Assembly: GCF_022605725.1 (NCBI RefSeq)
Contig: NC_065563.1
Location: 13,170,518-13,234,517 of the forward strand
Direction of reading: 5' to 3'
Origin: Anthonomus grandis grandis
Lineage: Eukaryota > Arthropoda > Insecta > Coleoptera > Curculionidae
Length of the DNA: 64,000 bases
Below are positions 12,001-22,672 of this stretch, piece after piece. Numbering within the stretch: the stretch's first letter is position 1; every line of letters starts with the position of its first letter. The translations under genes were made by a program, and so were the position numbers. The notes below the pieces were generated by a model. That model worked only from the letters and a program-made list of their open reading frames with translations, made no database searches and was not told the DNA's origin.

Positions 12001-15000
12001 AAAAAATCAATTTTTGGTGAAAAAATTCGATACGGGGGGGTATACCCGAAAAATGAAAAAACCCAAACTTTGAAGGTCGATATCTCGGCTTCTATGGGAG
12101 CTATCGGGAAAATTTCAACGGTTTTGTCTTAGTTTCGTCATTCTGAATCCAACGAGACCATCCGCAAGGTCGTAGCTCTTCTAGAAGCTGAGATATGGCA
12201 TTTTTGATGCCCATTTTTGGCCTCAAAAACGGACGTCGAAAACGACTTTTTCAGGATTTTCAAAGTGCTCTCATTCCCTTAGTTCTGCTCGGATCCTGTT
12301 ATAACCCGGTGTTTTCGTAATCTAGGTGACCCAATTAAGACGCTGGTATACTTAGTTTGATTTCGAAAAAAATCAATTTTTGGTGAAAAAAATCGATACG
12401 GGGGGGTATACCCGAAAAATTGAAAAACCCAAACTTTGGAGGTCGATATCTCGGCTTCTATGGGAGCTATCGGGAAAATTCCAACGGTTTTGTCTTAGTT
12501 TCGTCATTCTGAATCCAACGAGACCATCTGCAAGGTCGTAGCTCTTCTAGAAGCTGAGATATGGCATTTTTGATGCCCATTTTTGGCCTCAAAATCGGAC
12601 GTCGAAAACGACTTTTTCAGGATTTTCAAAGTGCTCTCATTCCCTTAGTTCTGCTCAGATCCTGTCATAACCCGGTGTTTTCGTAATCTAGGTGACCCAA
12701 ATAAGTCGCTGGTATACTTAGTTTGATTTCGAAAAAAATCAATTTTTGGTGAAAAAATTCGATACGGGGGGGTATACCCGAAAAACGAAAAAACCCAAAC
12801 TTTGGAGGTCGATATCTCGGCTTCTGCTCGTCCGATCTGGAAAATTCCAACGGTTTTGTCTTAGTTTCGTCTTTCTGAATCCAACGAGACCATCCGCAAG
12901 GTCGTAGCTCTTCTAATAGCTGAGATATGGCATTTTTGATGCCCATTTTTGGCCTCAAAATCGGACGTCGAAAACGACTTTTTCAGGATTTTCAAAGTGC
13001 TCTCATTCCCTTATTTCTGCTCGGATCCTGTTATAACCCGGTGTTTTCGTAATCTAGGTGATCCAAATAAGACGCTGGTATACTTAGTTTGATTTCGAAA
13101 AAAATCAATTTTTGGTGAAAAAATTCGATACGGGGGGGTATACCCGAAAAACGAAAAAACCCAAACTTTGAAGGTCGATATCTCGGCTTCTATGGGAGCT
13201 ATCGGGAAAATTCCAACGGTTTTGTCTTAGTTTCGTCTTTCTGAATCCAACGAGACCATCCGCAAGGTCGTAGCTCTTCTAGAAGCTGAGATATGGCATT
13301 TTTGATGCCCATTTTTGGCCTCAAAAACGGACGTCGAAAACGACTTTTTCAGGATTTTCAAAGTGCTCTCATTCCCTTATTTCTGCTCGGATCCTGTTGT
13401 AACCCGGTGTTTTCGTAATCTAGGTGATCCAAATAATACGCTGGTATACTTAGTTTGATTTCGAAAAAAATCAATTTTTGGTGAAAAAATTCGATACGGG
13501 GGGGTATACCCGAAAAATGAAAAAACCCGAACTTTGAAGCTCCATATCTCAGCTTCTATGGGAGCTATCGGGAAAATTCTAACGGTTTTGTCTTAGTTTC
13601 GTCGTTCTGAATCCAACGAGACCATCCGCAAGGTCGTAGCTCTTCTAGAAGCTGAGATATGGCATTTTTGTAGCCCATTTTTGGCCTCAAAAACTGACGT
13701 CGAAAACGACTTTTTCAGGATTTTCAATGTGCTCTCATTCCCTTAGTTCTGCTCGGATCCTGTTATAACCCGGTGTTTTCGTAATCTAGGTGACCCAAAT
13801 AAGACGCTGGTATACTTAGTTTGATTTCGAAAAAAATCAATTTTTGGTGAAAAAAATCGATACGGGGGGGTATACCCGAAAAATGAAAAAACCCAAACTT
13901 TGATGGTCGATATCTCGGCTTCTACTCGTCCGATCTGGAAAATTCCAACGGTTTTGTCTTAGTTTCGTCTTTCTGAATCCAACGAGACCATCCGCAAAGT
14001 CGTAGCTCTTCTAATAGCTGAGATATGGCATTTTTGATGCCCATTTTTGGCCTCAAAAACTGACGTCGAAAACGACTTTTTCCGAATTTTCAAAGTGCTC
14101 TTATTCCCTTATTTCTGCTCGGATCCTGTTATAACCCGGTGTTTTCGTAATCTAGGTGATCCAAATAATACTCTGGTATACTTAGTTTGATTTCGACAAA
14201 AATCAATTTTTGGTGAAAAAAATCGATACGGGGGGGTATACCCGAAAAACGAAAAAACCCAAACTTTGGAGGTCGATATCTCGGCTTCTATGGGTCCTAT
14301 CTGGAAAATTCCAACGGTTTTGTCTTAGTTTCGTCTTTCTGAATCCAACGAGACCATCCGCAAAGTCGTAGCTCTTCTAATAGCTGAGATATGGCATTTT
14401 TGATGCCCATTTTTGGCCTCAAAAACTGACGTCGAAAACGACTTTTTCCGAATTTTCAAAGTGCTCTTATTCCCTTATTTCTGCTCGGATCCTGTTATAA
14501 CCCGGTGTTTTCGTAATCTAGGTGATCCAAATAATACTCTGGTATACTTAGTTTGATTTCGACAAAAATCAATTTTTGGTGAAAAAAATCGATACGGGGG
14601 GGTATACCCGAAAAACGAAAAAACCCAAACTTTGGAGGTCGATATCTCGGCTTCTATGGGTCCTATCTGGAAAATTCCAACGGTTTTGTCTTAGTTTCGT
14701 CTTTCTGAATCCAACGAGACCATCCGCAAAGTCGTAGCTCTTCTAATAGCTGAGATATGGCATTTTTGATGCCCATTTTTGGCCTCAAAAACGGACGTCG
14801 AAAACGACTTTTTCCATTATTTACAGTTCCTTAATAGATGGAAAAGATATGAGTTAAGTTAGGTACCTTTTTTTACTTTATATATTATACCGGGTGGTGC
14901 CGAGTAAGTTTTAAGGGGGTCAATTATTGGCTTCTAATACATACACTTCATGCATTTGTACTTGTACTAACTATATAATAACTATATACTAACTCATAAC

Positions 15001-15879
15001 TGGGTATTTGTAATGTGTTGGAACTAAAGCTTATTATTATTGTTTTAACCAAATATTCAATCAAACTCCTGCTTTCCTTAATTACCTTATTATAATTGAA
15101 ATGAAGCGGCTTCACGCATACGGCGAACTTATCGATCGCCCCCGGTAATTTCACATTATTGGATACGTTGAAATTGTTGATAACGGAGAGCACGTTGGAG
15201 GGCGGGTCTTTTAATCGGGCCACGACGCTCACGGCAGTAGGGATCGTCAGGTTTGCTTTCAGGGGGCACATGACGAAACACGCGCTATAGCGTAGATTCC
15301 AATTTTCCCTTATCACCTTTAAAAAAAACCAATTACGGGGGCATGTCGAAAACTATATTTATTTAGTCGTAACGGACCTTCAGTTTGGCGGGTACGGCTT
15401 TCGATATGTTGGCGGTCGCGTTGTCCGCGTGTTTGTACCAGAAACGGCACCAGACCCTTTCGGGGCCCCTCGTTTTTGTCGCCGCGATTATCCTCACGTT
15501 TCGCTGGTTCCTTCTTTGGTCGTAATAAGCCGAAAATACGTAAAATTTATATCTGAAATAGAAGAAAAAAAGTCTAATAATGTTTTTTTTTGTGACCTTA
15601 GTACCTTGTGCCCAGGACGTTTTGCCATGACCCGTTTGATATGGATAGGTTCTCTGGATATGGAGGCAGCAGGCCTTCGTTCATGAACTAGATAACATTC
15701 AAGTTGTATTAAAAGGATGTTAGAGGAAATGAGGCTTTGTAGCTTACTTTGGACACGAACTGATGGCCGAAATTCGACACGGCCAGCTCGTGCGTTTGAG
15801 GTCTGCCCAGTAAAATGTCACTTATGTCCGGATTATCCATCATCACTTGGCCGACGCGGATCGATATGTAATCGTCTGC
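9041..15879 (-). CDS. Family 92 glycosyltransferase (DUF23), N-terminus missing, intron invaded by satellite A
   Basis: Eight exons join in phase on the minus strand: 15748-15879, 15605-15687, 15378-15552, 15086-15316, 9728-10035, 9411-9667, 9246-9357 and 9041-9185. Together they give 480 residues plus stop. Recognisable blocks are FYVFSAYYDQRRN, ATKTRGPERVWCRFWY, VIRENWNLRYSACFVMCPL, FAVCVKPLHFNYNK, GVDHLTFYNHTIGP and an aspartate-rich LIDLDEYIIPNYN that probably serves as the metal/nucleotide-sugar site. These are the signature of glycosyltransferase family 92. Members are type II Golgi enzymes; C. elegans GALT-1 adds galactose to N-glycan core fucose, but the acceptor here is unknown. The first coding exon with the signal anchor is not secured (see 16129). 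The intron 10036-15085 is about 5 kb, almost all satellite A. Confidence 0.9.
10018..10138. repeat. Left copy of 121-bp direct duplication flanking satellite A array 2
   Basis: This copy contains the first 18 bases of the glycosyltransferase exon 9728-10035, its splice acceptor and about 100 bp of intron. It matches 14812-14932 at a constant offset of 4794 with five mismatches that I can count. This is the acceptor that must be used to make the full enzyme. Confidence 0.95.
10139..14811. repeat. Satellite A array 2 inside the glycosyltransferase intron, about 12.8 monomers
   Basis: Same family and orientation as the array at 5456. It starts at the end of the left 121-bp duplication and stops where the right copy begins. 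Some monomers form a two-unit higher-order repeat (segments at about 10540 and 11270 match closely), and the last two full units (about 14060-14800) are near-identical to each other. Confidence 0.95.
14812..14932. repeat. Right copy of 121-bp direct duplication, with decoy splice acceptor
   Basis: Copy of 10018-10138. On the minus strand it presents a second acceptor at 14830-14831, nearer the upstream exon. Reading on from it gives GAA CTG TAA, an immediate stop, because one base differs from the functional copy. Two other substitutions fall in the pyrimidine tract before this acceptor and should weaken it. Confidence 0.9.
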
Positions 15880-16128
15880 CTATAAAAGAAGAGAAATTAT
15901 TCACTAACAATTTGAGGTTATGCGACGCCATATTTGAACCGATATGCGAGCGGCCATATTGATTTTTTACGTCAGTGTCCCGTTGACAGTTGGTTATTCA
16001 AATAATAAATGTTTTATTTGGACTTTGGGTCTAATGAGTTTCTGAACAGTAACATAAAAAATTTACTTTTCGCGAAGAAGCGAGCTTCCGACCAATCACA
16101 AGCTAGATTGCTTTTAAGAGTGAACAAG

Positions 16129-16284
16129 TTATGGAGGTATGAGGCTATGACAGTTGACGTGACACTTGACAGTTGACACACAGACGCTTAAAATGGCGGT
16201 TGAAAACAGGAAGGATGACAACAACACAAAAACGTGTCTCTTGGTCAAGTTTCTTATACTATGTAACTTGTGCGTTCTAGCCAT
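16129..16284 (-). CDS. Candidate signal-anchor first exon of the glycosyltransferase
   Basis: On the minus strand, from an ATG at 16284, a basic start (MARTHKLHSIRNLTKRH) is followed by a hydrophobic run (VFVLLSSFLFSTAILSV). This is the usual type II membrane anchor layout for a Golgi glycosyltransferase and lies just upstream of the first secure exon (15879). I cannot fix the donor site: none of the GT dinucleotides after the anchor is a good match, and the next exon needs phase 0. It overlaps a plus-strand frame at 16193, and at most one of the two is likely to be real. Confidence 0.3.
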   Translation of the reverse strand: MARTHKLHSIRNLTKRHVFVLLSSFLFSTAILSVCVSTVKCHVNCHSLIPP

Positions 16285-16408
16285 AGAAATAGAGAAAGGG
16301 AGGACCCTGGACTTAATAAATGTACCTGGACTGCTAATGATACCCAAAAATGACCACTGCCTGGTGGCCGCCATTTTTATAATAGTGGTTATGTCTTTTC
16401 GATGTTAG
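16193..16408 (+). CDS. Possible 71-residue membrane protein, unrecognised
   Basis: An ATG in a strong context (AAAATGGCGG) opens a 71-residue frame with two hydrophobic stretches (CLLVKFLILCNLCVLAI and HCLVAAIFIIVVMSF). Upstream (16149-16182) are repeated TGACAGTTGAC/TTGACAC words of a kind also seen near other presumed starts in this window. I recognise no family. It overlaps the minus-strand anchor candidate. Confidence 0.25.
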   Translation: MAVENRKDDNNTKTCLLVKFLILCNLCVLAIEIEKGRTLDLINVPGLLMIPKNDHCLVAAIFIIVVMSFRC

Positions 16409-16859
16409 TCACTCAGTGTTGCCAACAAAAAATGTTGACCTGTTACGAACTAAATTAATTTTTTTATTGACTCTGTTGTTAAACCATCATTGGGATTCTA
16501 AAGTGACGACTCGATATGACCGATTTTCAATAACATATAGCTTAAGTGCATGCATCTATCCCAAGTTAATTGACACTTTGTCTCATTTTAGGTGAGGATT
16601 ACTTTGGTTCATAAATTTTTAACTAAGTGTAACTTTCTATGTTGTATTTGTAAACATAACCTCTCCATGAATTGTTTTATTTCCCTACAGTTGGCACCTA
16701 CTGAAATTTGTCAGGGTGACCAACATCGAAAGGACACAATCAGGCAAGATGGCGGCCATTTTCATTGAATTGACAGTCCGCGAATATTTATTAAGTTCGT
16801 CATGGCATTTTCATTTACATTAACCTATGTCCAATTAATTACGGGCCACCCTGTATATA
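16409..16859. other. Intergenic, ends in half of a small TIR element
   Basis: No gene is seen. At 16814-16853 lies the right end of the 221-bp mariner-like element found complete at 27815 and 38292, immediately before the foldback element. The sequence GGCAAGATGGCGGCC at about 16743 resembles a YY1-type promoter word. Confidence 0.45.
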
Positions 16860-17731
16860 CAGTGCTTTTCTTTAATGACACCCCCTCTTTATTTTTTGAA
16901 CATATCAATTACAAAAATTGAATGAATGCCACATTGACAGATGAAATTTTCAAGATGGCTACTGGGCGCCATTTTGGAAAAAAAATTAAATGAAAAGGGT
17001 GAATTTAAATTCAATATATGGTGGTACATTTATAATAATTACCCGAATACATTCACATTTAACTTGAAATATATGGAATAAATACATTGAGTTCAATTGA
17101 GAAGATGCTGGTAATGGTTGCCTTGAACTTCTTCATACAAGAACAGTCGAACATTTTCAAATACACTAACATTCGTTATTGTCTGTCGTAAATCCAATAC
17201 TGAAGCAGGTTTAGTTTCGTACACCTATTGCTTCAAATAGCCGTCGAGGACAAGCGGAATGGCCAGCTCGCTCGCCAGATTTGACACCTCTTGACTTTTT
17301 TTTTTATGATGGGGCTATTTGAATCAAAAGGTGTACGAAACTGATCCTGCTTCAGTATTGGATTTACGACAGAAAATAACGAATGTTAGTGTATTTGAAA
17401 ATGTTCTTGGGTCAAGTTCAAGGCAACTATTTCCAGCTGAATTGAACTCAATGTATTTATTCGATATATCAAGGTAAATGTGTATGTATTCCGAAAATTA
17501 TTAAATGTATCACCAAGAATTGAATTTATATTCTAGGGTTACAAAGTACTCGCCAGGAGCTTCAAAATGATGTGCCACAAGATCACCCTTCCCATTTAAT
17601 TTTTTTCCAAGATGGCGCCCAGCAGCCTTGTTGACATTTTCATCTGTCAATTTTGCCTTAAAAGATAGCATTACCTCAAGTTTCAATGCTTTGAACTGAC
17701 CCGTTCAAAAAATAAAGAGGGGGGGGCACTG
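16860..17731. mobile_element. Tc1/mariner-like foldback element, copy 1 (872 bp)
   Basis: It begins CAGTGC and ends GCACTG, with TA on both sides (16858-16859, 17732-17733), as expected for Tc1/mariner insertion. The ends are inverted over about 35 bp (C-run then CTTTATTTTTTGAAC). The interior folds back: a segment around 17100-17245 recurs inverted at about 17305-17465. The left arm holds a decayed C-terminal transposase piece on the minus strand (about 17093-17287). It is non-autonomous. Confidence 0.8.
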
Positions 17732-17773
17732 TATAATATTTTTCTTTTATTAACTACATAAAAATGCTATTTG
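17643..17773. repeat. Left copy of 131-bp direct repeat bracketing the B/C mosaic
   Basis: It covers the right end of the foldback element plus about 40 bp of flanking sequence and matches 41350-41480 with two mismatches. The shared flank beyond the TA rules out two independent transposon insertions. Satellite B starts at the next base. Confidence 0.9.
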
Positions 17774-20165
17774 CTTATAACAGTTTTTCCTCATTTCCTG
17801 GAAAACTATTGGGAATATAAAAAAATGTCTTTAAGAATTGGATTCCTATTGAAAAATAGAACAAATTATTTAGAATAACATTTTGTCCAAAATTGATAAA
17901 TAAGGGAGTTATGAGAGGTTTTTGAAAAAATTGACAATTTTTGAGTCAAAAATGTGAAAAAATTTTTTTTTTGGTAATTTTTTATTTTTTTTTGAAAATG
18001 GATAAAATGCTCAAAGGGCTTCAAAAAAGTCTCATAAAACTTTTTTGGAAAATGTACCTGGAAAAAGTTATACCTGATTTTCCCTTTCTGAAAAAATCCA
18101 AAGGGGTACCCTGGAAAAATGTCCATAATTTCGGTTTTTATTTTTTTTATGGAAAACTATTGGTTGGAGAAAAAAACTTTTTAGACAAAAGTTGTTTGGA
18201 ATTTTAATGCGCATCACATGCGATAGAAAAATAATTTTTAACCCAAGCAGTTTTCGAGAAAATTGAGGAAAACCCTTAAACAGTTTTTCCTCATTTCCTG
18301 GAAAACTATTGGGAATATTAAAAATTTTCTTTTAGCAATCGATTCCTATTGAAAAATTGAACAAATTATTTAGAATAACATTTTGTCCAAAATTGATAAA
18401 TAAGGGAGTTATGAGAGGTTTTTGAAAAAATGGACAATTTTTGAGTCAAAAATGTGAAAAAACTTTTTTTGGGAATTTTTTTATTTTTTTTTGGAAATGG
18501 ATAAAATGCCGAAAGGGCTTCAAAAAAGTCTTATAAAACTTTTTTGGAAAATGTACCTGGAAAAAGTTATACCTGATTTTCCCTTTCTGAAAAAATCCAA
18601 AGGGGTACCCAGGGAAAATGTCCATAATTTCGGTTTTTATTTTTTTTCTGGAAAACTATTGGATGGAGAAGAAAATTATTTAAACAAAAGTTGTTTGGAA
18701 TTTCAGTGCGCATCAGATGAAATAGAAAAATAATTTTTAAGTTCAATAGTTTTCCAGAAAATTAGGAAAAACCCTTAAACAGTTTTTGCTCATTTTCTCG
18801 AAAACTATTGAGAATATTGAAAATTTTCTTTTAGCATTCGATTCCTATTGAAAAATAGAACAAATTATTTAGAATAACATTTTGTCCAAAATTGATAAAT
18901 AAGGGAGTTATGAGAGGTTTTTTAAAAAATTGACAATTTTTGAGTCAAAAATGTGAAAAAATTTTTTTTTTGGTAATTTTTTATTTTTTTTTGGAAATGG
19001 ATACAATGCTTAAAGGGCTTCAAAAAAGTCTCATAAAACTTTTTTGGAAAATGTACCTGGAAAAAGTTATACCTGATTTTCCCTTTCTGAAAAAATCCAA
19101 AGGGGTACCCAGGGAAAATGTCCATAATTTCGGTTTTTATTTTTTTTCTGGAAAACTATTGGATGGAGAAGAAAATTATTTAAACAAAAGTTGTTTGGAA
19201 TTTCAGTGCGCATCAGATGAAATAGAAAAATAATTTTTAAGTTCAATAGTTTTCCAGAAAATTAGGAAAAACCCTTAAACAGTTTTTGCTCATTTTCTCG
19301 AAAACTATTGAGAATATTGAAAATTTTCTTTTAGCATTCGATTCCTATTGAAAAATAGAACAAATTATTTAGAATAACATTTTGTCCAAAATTGATAAAT
19401 AAGGGAGTTATGAGAGGTTTTTTAAAAAATTGACAATTTTTGAGTCAAAAATGTGAAAAAAATTTTTTTTTGGTAATTTTTTATTTTTTTTTGAAAATGG
19501 ATAAAATGCTTAAAGGGCTTCAAAAAAGTCTTATAAAACTTTTTTGGAAAATGTACCTAGAAAAAGTTATACCTGATTTTCCCTTTCTGAAAAAATCCAA
19601 AGGGGTACCCTGGAAAAATGTCCATAATTTCGGTTTTTATTTTTTTTCTGGAAAACTATTGGTTGGAGAAAAAAACTTTTTAGACAAAAGTTGTTTGGAA
19701 TATTAATGCGCATCACATGCGATAGAAAAATAATTTTTAACCCAAGCAGTTTTCGAGAAAATTGAGGAAAACCCTTAAACAGTTTTTCCTCATTTCCTGG
19801 AAAACTATTGGGAATATTAAAAATTTTCTTTTAGCAATCGATTCCTATTGAAAAATTGAACAAATTATTTAGAATAATATTTTGTCCAAAATTGATAAAT
19901 AAGGGAGTTATGAGAGGTTTTTGAAAAAATGGACAATTTTTGAGTCAAAAATGTGAAAAAACTTTTTTTGGGAATTTTTTTATTTTTTTTTTGGAAATGG
20001 ATAAAATGCCGAAAGGGCTTCAAAAAAGTCTCATAAAACTTTTCTGGAAAATGTACCTGGAAAAAGTTATACCTGATTTTCCCTTTCTGAAAAAATCCAA
20101 AGGGAAAATGTCCATAATTTCGGTTTTTATTTTTTTTCTGGAAAACTATTGGTTGGAGAAAAAAA
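17774..20165. repeat. Satellite B block 1, about 500-bp monomer, nearly five copies
   Basis: Head-to-tail monomers recur at close to 500 bp (equivalent points at 17941, 18940, 19440, 19940). Each contains the AT-rich core around AAAGGGCTTCAAAAAAGTCT and a junction dyad: CAATAGTTTTCCAGAAAAT is followed about 20 bp later by its near complement ATTTTCTGGAAAACTATTG. The last monomer is truncated at 20165. Confidence 0.95.
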
Positions 20166-20478
20166 TTCCTTTTTTTGTGCTGTTAAAGTTGTGTATTTTT
20201 GAACCCGAAGTGTAAATTGTTCCATATTCACTTTTATGGTTATGGCAGTTCATTTATAGGTATAGAGGGTGCCCTAAAAGTGGACGTCCAAATTTGAGTA
20301 GATCATTAGCCCCTCTAAAGAGTGCACAATATGATTAGGACCTTGTTCATTAATTCCAACTTGCGAGAATCTACGTTGTTAATTTTCAGTCATTATGGGT
20401 CAATGTCACTTTGACACTTAATACGTTAAATAAACAGCATTTTTGTCTTGTGGTCGAATAACGAACGTTTTAAAAGTG
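20166..20478. other. Unique upstream region of TOM7
   Basis: No repeat from the neighbouring families is present. GTCAATGTCACTTTGACACT at 20399-20418 is a TGACA/TGTCA-type word close to the likely start of transcription. A TATAGAGGGTGCCCTAAAAG string at about 20261 resembles one end of a mariner-like element, but no partner was found. Confidence 0.45.
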
Positions 20479-20646
20479 ATGCAGTTATCGGAAGAGGCGA
20501 AAGAGCGTCTGTCCACCGTAATGAACGTGACGAGGAGAATTTTCCATATCGGTTACATCCCGTTCGTGATTTATATGGGGTACAAGTTGGGACCGGACCC
20601 TGGATGCGGCCCGTTCAAGTTGCACCATTTATTGTGGCATTATTAA
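20479..20646 (+). CDS. Tom7: Mitochondrial import receptor subunit TOM7
   Basis: The 55-residue product matches the length and layout of TOM7, a small tail-anchored subunit of the outer-membrane TOM complex. It has an amphipathic start (MQLSEEAKERLS), one membrane segment (IFHIGYIPFVIYMGYKLG), the invariant DPG turn and a short C-terminus ending in LLW plus two residues. The start is the internal ATG at 20479; a more upstream in-frame codon would add residues the family lacks. A poly(A) signal AATAAA lies at 20681-20686. There is no coding intron and no A-tail, so a retrocopy is possible but unproven. It stands in a 1.35-kb unique island between satellite B blocks. Confidence 0.88.
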   Translation: MQLSEEAKERLSTVMNVTRRIFHIGYIPFVIYMGYKLGPDPGCGPFKLHHLLWHY

Positions 20647-20967
20647 GGCTGATGTTCCTGTTGGATTTCGTTGTATTTTCAATAAACGCCATCGTGTAAA
20701 TTAATTTTGAATTTTATTGGAATGCAGTATGCTTGGAACAACAATTTTGTGTGCACAGGGGCAAGGGGGAGGAGATTGTCACCTATATATCAACGCGTAT
20801 AATCGTACAACATTGAAAGGCTTAAATTAGCATTCCCATGCTTGCAACATCTCCGACGCAATGATGCCAAATAATGCTTACGTAAAAATGGCATATTTTG
20901 ACAGGCACAAGACAATACTATATTACAAAAAGTGTTACTAAGTGGTCGTCTAAATAAATTTATTAAG

Positions 20968-21299
20968 TTAACTTACTTGAAAATCGCTATCGTATTCTCG
21001 GTCTTTCTGCTGAAATCCGATGGCTCCGTGGCGTACCATAACACCTATAAATTACAAAAAAATAGGAGCGTTTCATCATACAGGGTGTCCCAGGATAAGC
21101 ATGGGGATCTACACCCTGTATATGACAAAAATTAGGAACTACCTGCGGCCTTATCCTTCTCGTCGATAAAAAATATCTCGGTGAAAACGATGATCCCGAA
21201 GACGGCGAAGAACATGACCACTATAAAGAAACTCATGTTGGCGCGCTGTTTATTGCGAAAACTAAGGTATTTCTTTTTTCCGCCGCTGGAAGAACCCAT
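20968..21299 (-). CDS. Small single-pass membrane protein, 77 residues, unrecognised
   Basis: Two exons, 21143-21299 and 20968-21044, join in phase 1 across a 98-nt GT-AG intron. The product starts MGSSSGGKKKYLSFRNKQ, has one clear membrane span (MSFFIVVMFFAVFGIIVFTEIFF) and a charged tail ending DREYDSDFQVS. The glycine at position 2 followed by serines suggests possible N-myristoylation. AATAAA follows the stop within a few bases. Codon usage, the basic flank before the span and the clean splice sites argue for a real gene. I cannot name the family. It is convergent with TOM7, about 320 bp away. Confidence 0.7.
21081..21118. mobile_element. 38-bp relic of a TA-flanked inverted-repeat element
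   Basis: CAGGGTGTCC at one end and an ACACCCTG end at the other, with TA on both sides, lie inside the 98-nt intron of the small membrane-protein gene. This looks like two mariner-type termini left after internal deletion. Confidence 0.55.
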
Positions 21300-21480
21300 T
21301 ATTTTAAAAATCTGGAAAAATAACAACGGTGAGTTATGGACCGTATCTTTTGCCCTATTCTACATCAAACTTGATTCTTATGCTTATTTTACGAATATTA
21401 GTTTACTACGCGAAAAATTTAAGACTTAGAAAACTCATTTCTTTTCGAAAGGGCCTTAAGGGTATTAAAAGCTACGCGAA

Positions 21481-21512
21481 CGGAAATCAAGTTATTTTTG
21501 GAATTCAAATGC
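21481..21512. repeat. Left copy of exact 32-bp direct repeat
   Basis: Identical to 34711-34742. It lies in the 5' flank of the small membrane-protein gene and satellite B begins within about 8 bp of its right edge. Confidence 0.85.
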
Positions 21513-22672
21513 TTCCCTAGGAAAAACCCTTAAACAGTTTTTCCTTATTTTCTCGAAAACTATTGGGAATATTGAAAATTTTCTTTTAGCATTTGATTCC
21601 TATTGAAAAATAGAATAAATTATTTAGAATAACATTTTGTCCAAAATTGATAAATAAGGGAGTTATGAGAGGTTTTTGAAAAAATGGACAACTTTTGAGT
21701 CAAAAATGTGAAAAAAAATTTTTTTGGGAAAATTTTTTTTTTTATTTGGAAATGGATAAAATGCCCAAAGGGCTTCAAAAAAGTCTTATAAAACTTTTTT
21801 GGAAAATGTACCTGGAAAAAGTTATACCTGATTTTCCCTTTCTGAAAAAATCCAAAGGGGTACCCCTGGAAAAATGTCAATAATTTCGGTTTTTATTTTT
21901 TTTCTGGAAAATTATTGGATGGAGAAAAAAACTCTTTAGACAAAAGTTGTTTGGAATATCAATGCGCATCACATGCGATAGAAAAATAATTTTTAACCCA
22001 AGCAGTTTTCGGGAAAATTGAGGAAAATCCTTAAACAGTTTTTCCTCATTTCCTGGAAAACTATTGGGAATATTGAAAATTTTCTTTTAGCATTCGATTC
22101 CTATTGAAAAATAGAACAAATTAGTTAGAATAACATTTTGTCCAAAATTGATAAATAAGGGAGTTATGAGAGGTTTTTGAAAAAATGGACAATTTTTGAG
22201 TCAAAAATGTGAAAAAATTTTTTTTTTGGGAAATTTTTATTTTTTTTTGAAAATGGATAAAATGCCCAAAGGGCTTCAAAAAAGTCTAATAAAACTTTTT
22301 TGGAAAATGTACCTGGAAAAAGTTATACCTGATTTTCCCTTTTTGAAAAAAAATCCAAAGGGAAAAAAGTCCATAATTTCGGTTTTTATTTTTTTTCTGG
22401 AAAACTATTGGTTGGAGAAAAAAATTATTTAAACAAAAGTTGTTTGGAATTTCAGTGCGCATCAGATGCAATAGAAAAATAATTTTTAAGTTCAATAGTT
22501 TTCCAGAAAATTGGGAAAAACCTTTAAACAGTTTTTCCTCATTTTCTGGAAAACTATTGGGAATATAAAAAAATTTCTTTAAAAATTGGATTTCTATTAA
22601 AAAATAGAACAAACGATAAAGAATGACATTTAGTCGAAAAATGAAAAATAAAGAAGTTATAAAAGATTTAAT
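21513..22672. repeat. Satellite B block 2
   Basis: About 2.3 monomers of the 500-bp family. The right edge changes into unit C through a conserved transition (AACAAACGATAAAGAATGA then GAAGTTATAAAAGATTTAAT), the same transition seen at five other B-to-C edges. Confidence 0.9.

Noticed and set aside
5836..12958. 64-100 codon minus-strand frames in satellite A (MPYLSCYKSYDLADGLVGFR)
   Set aside because: One per monomer, following the repeat exactly; open length varies with single-base changes.
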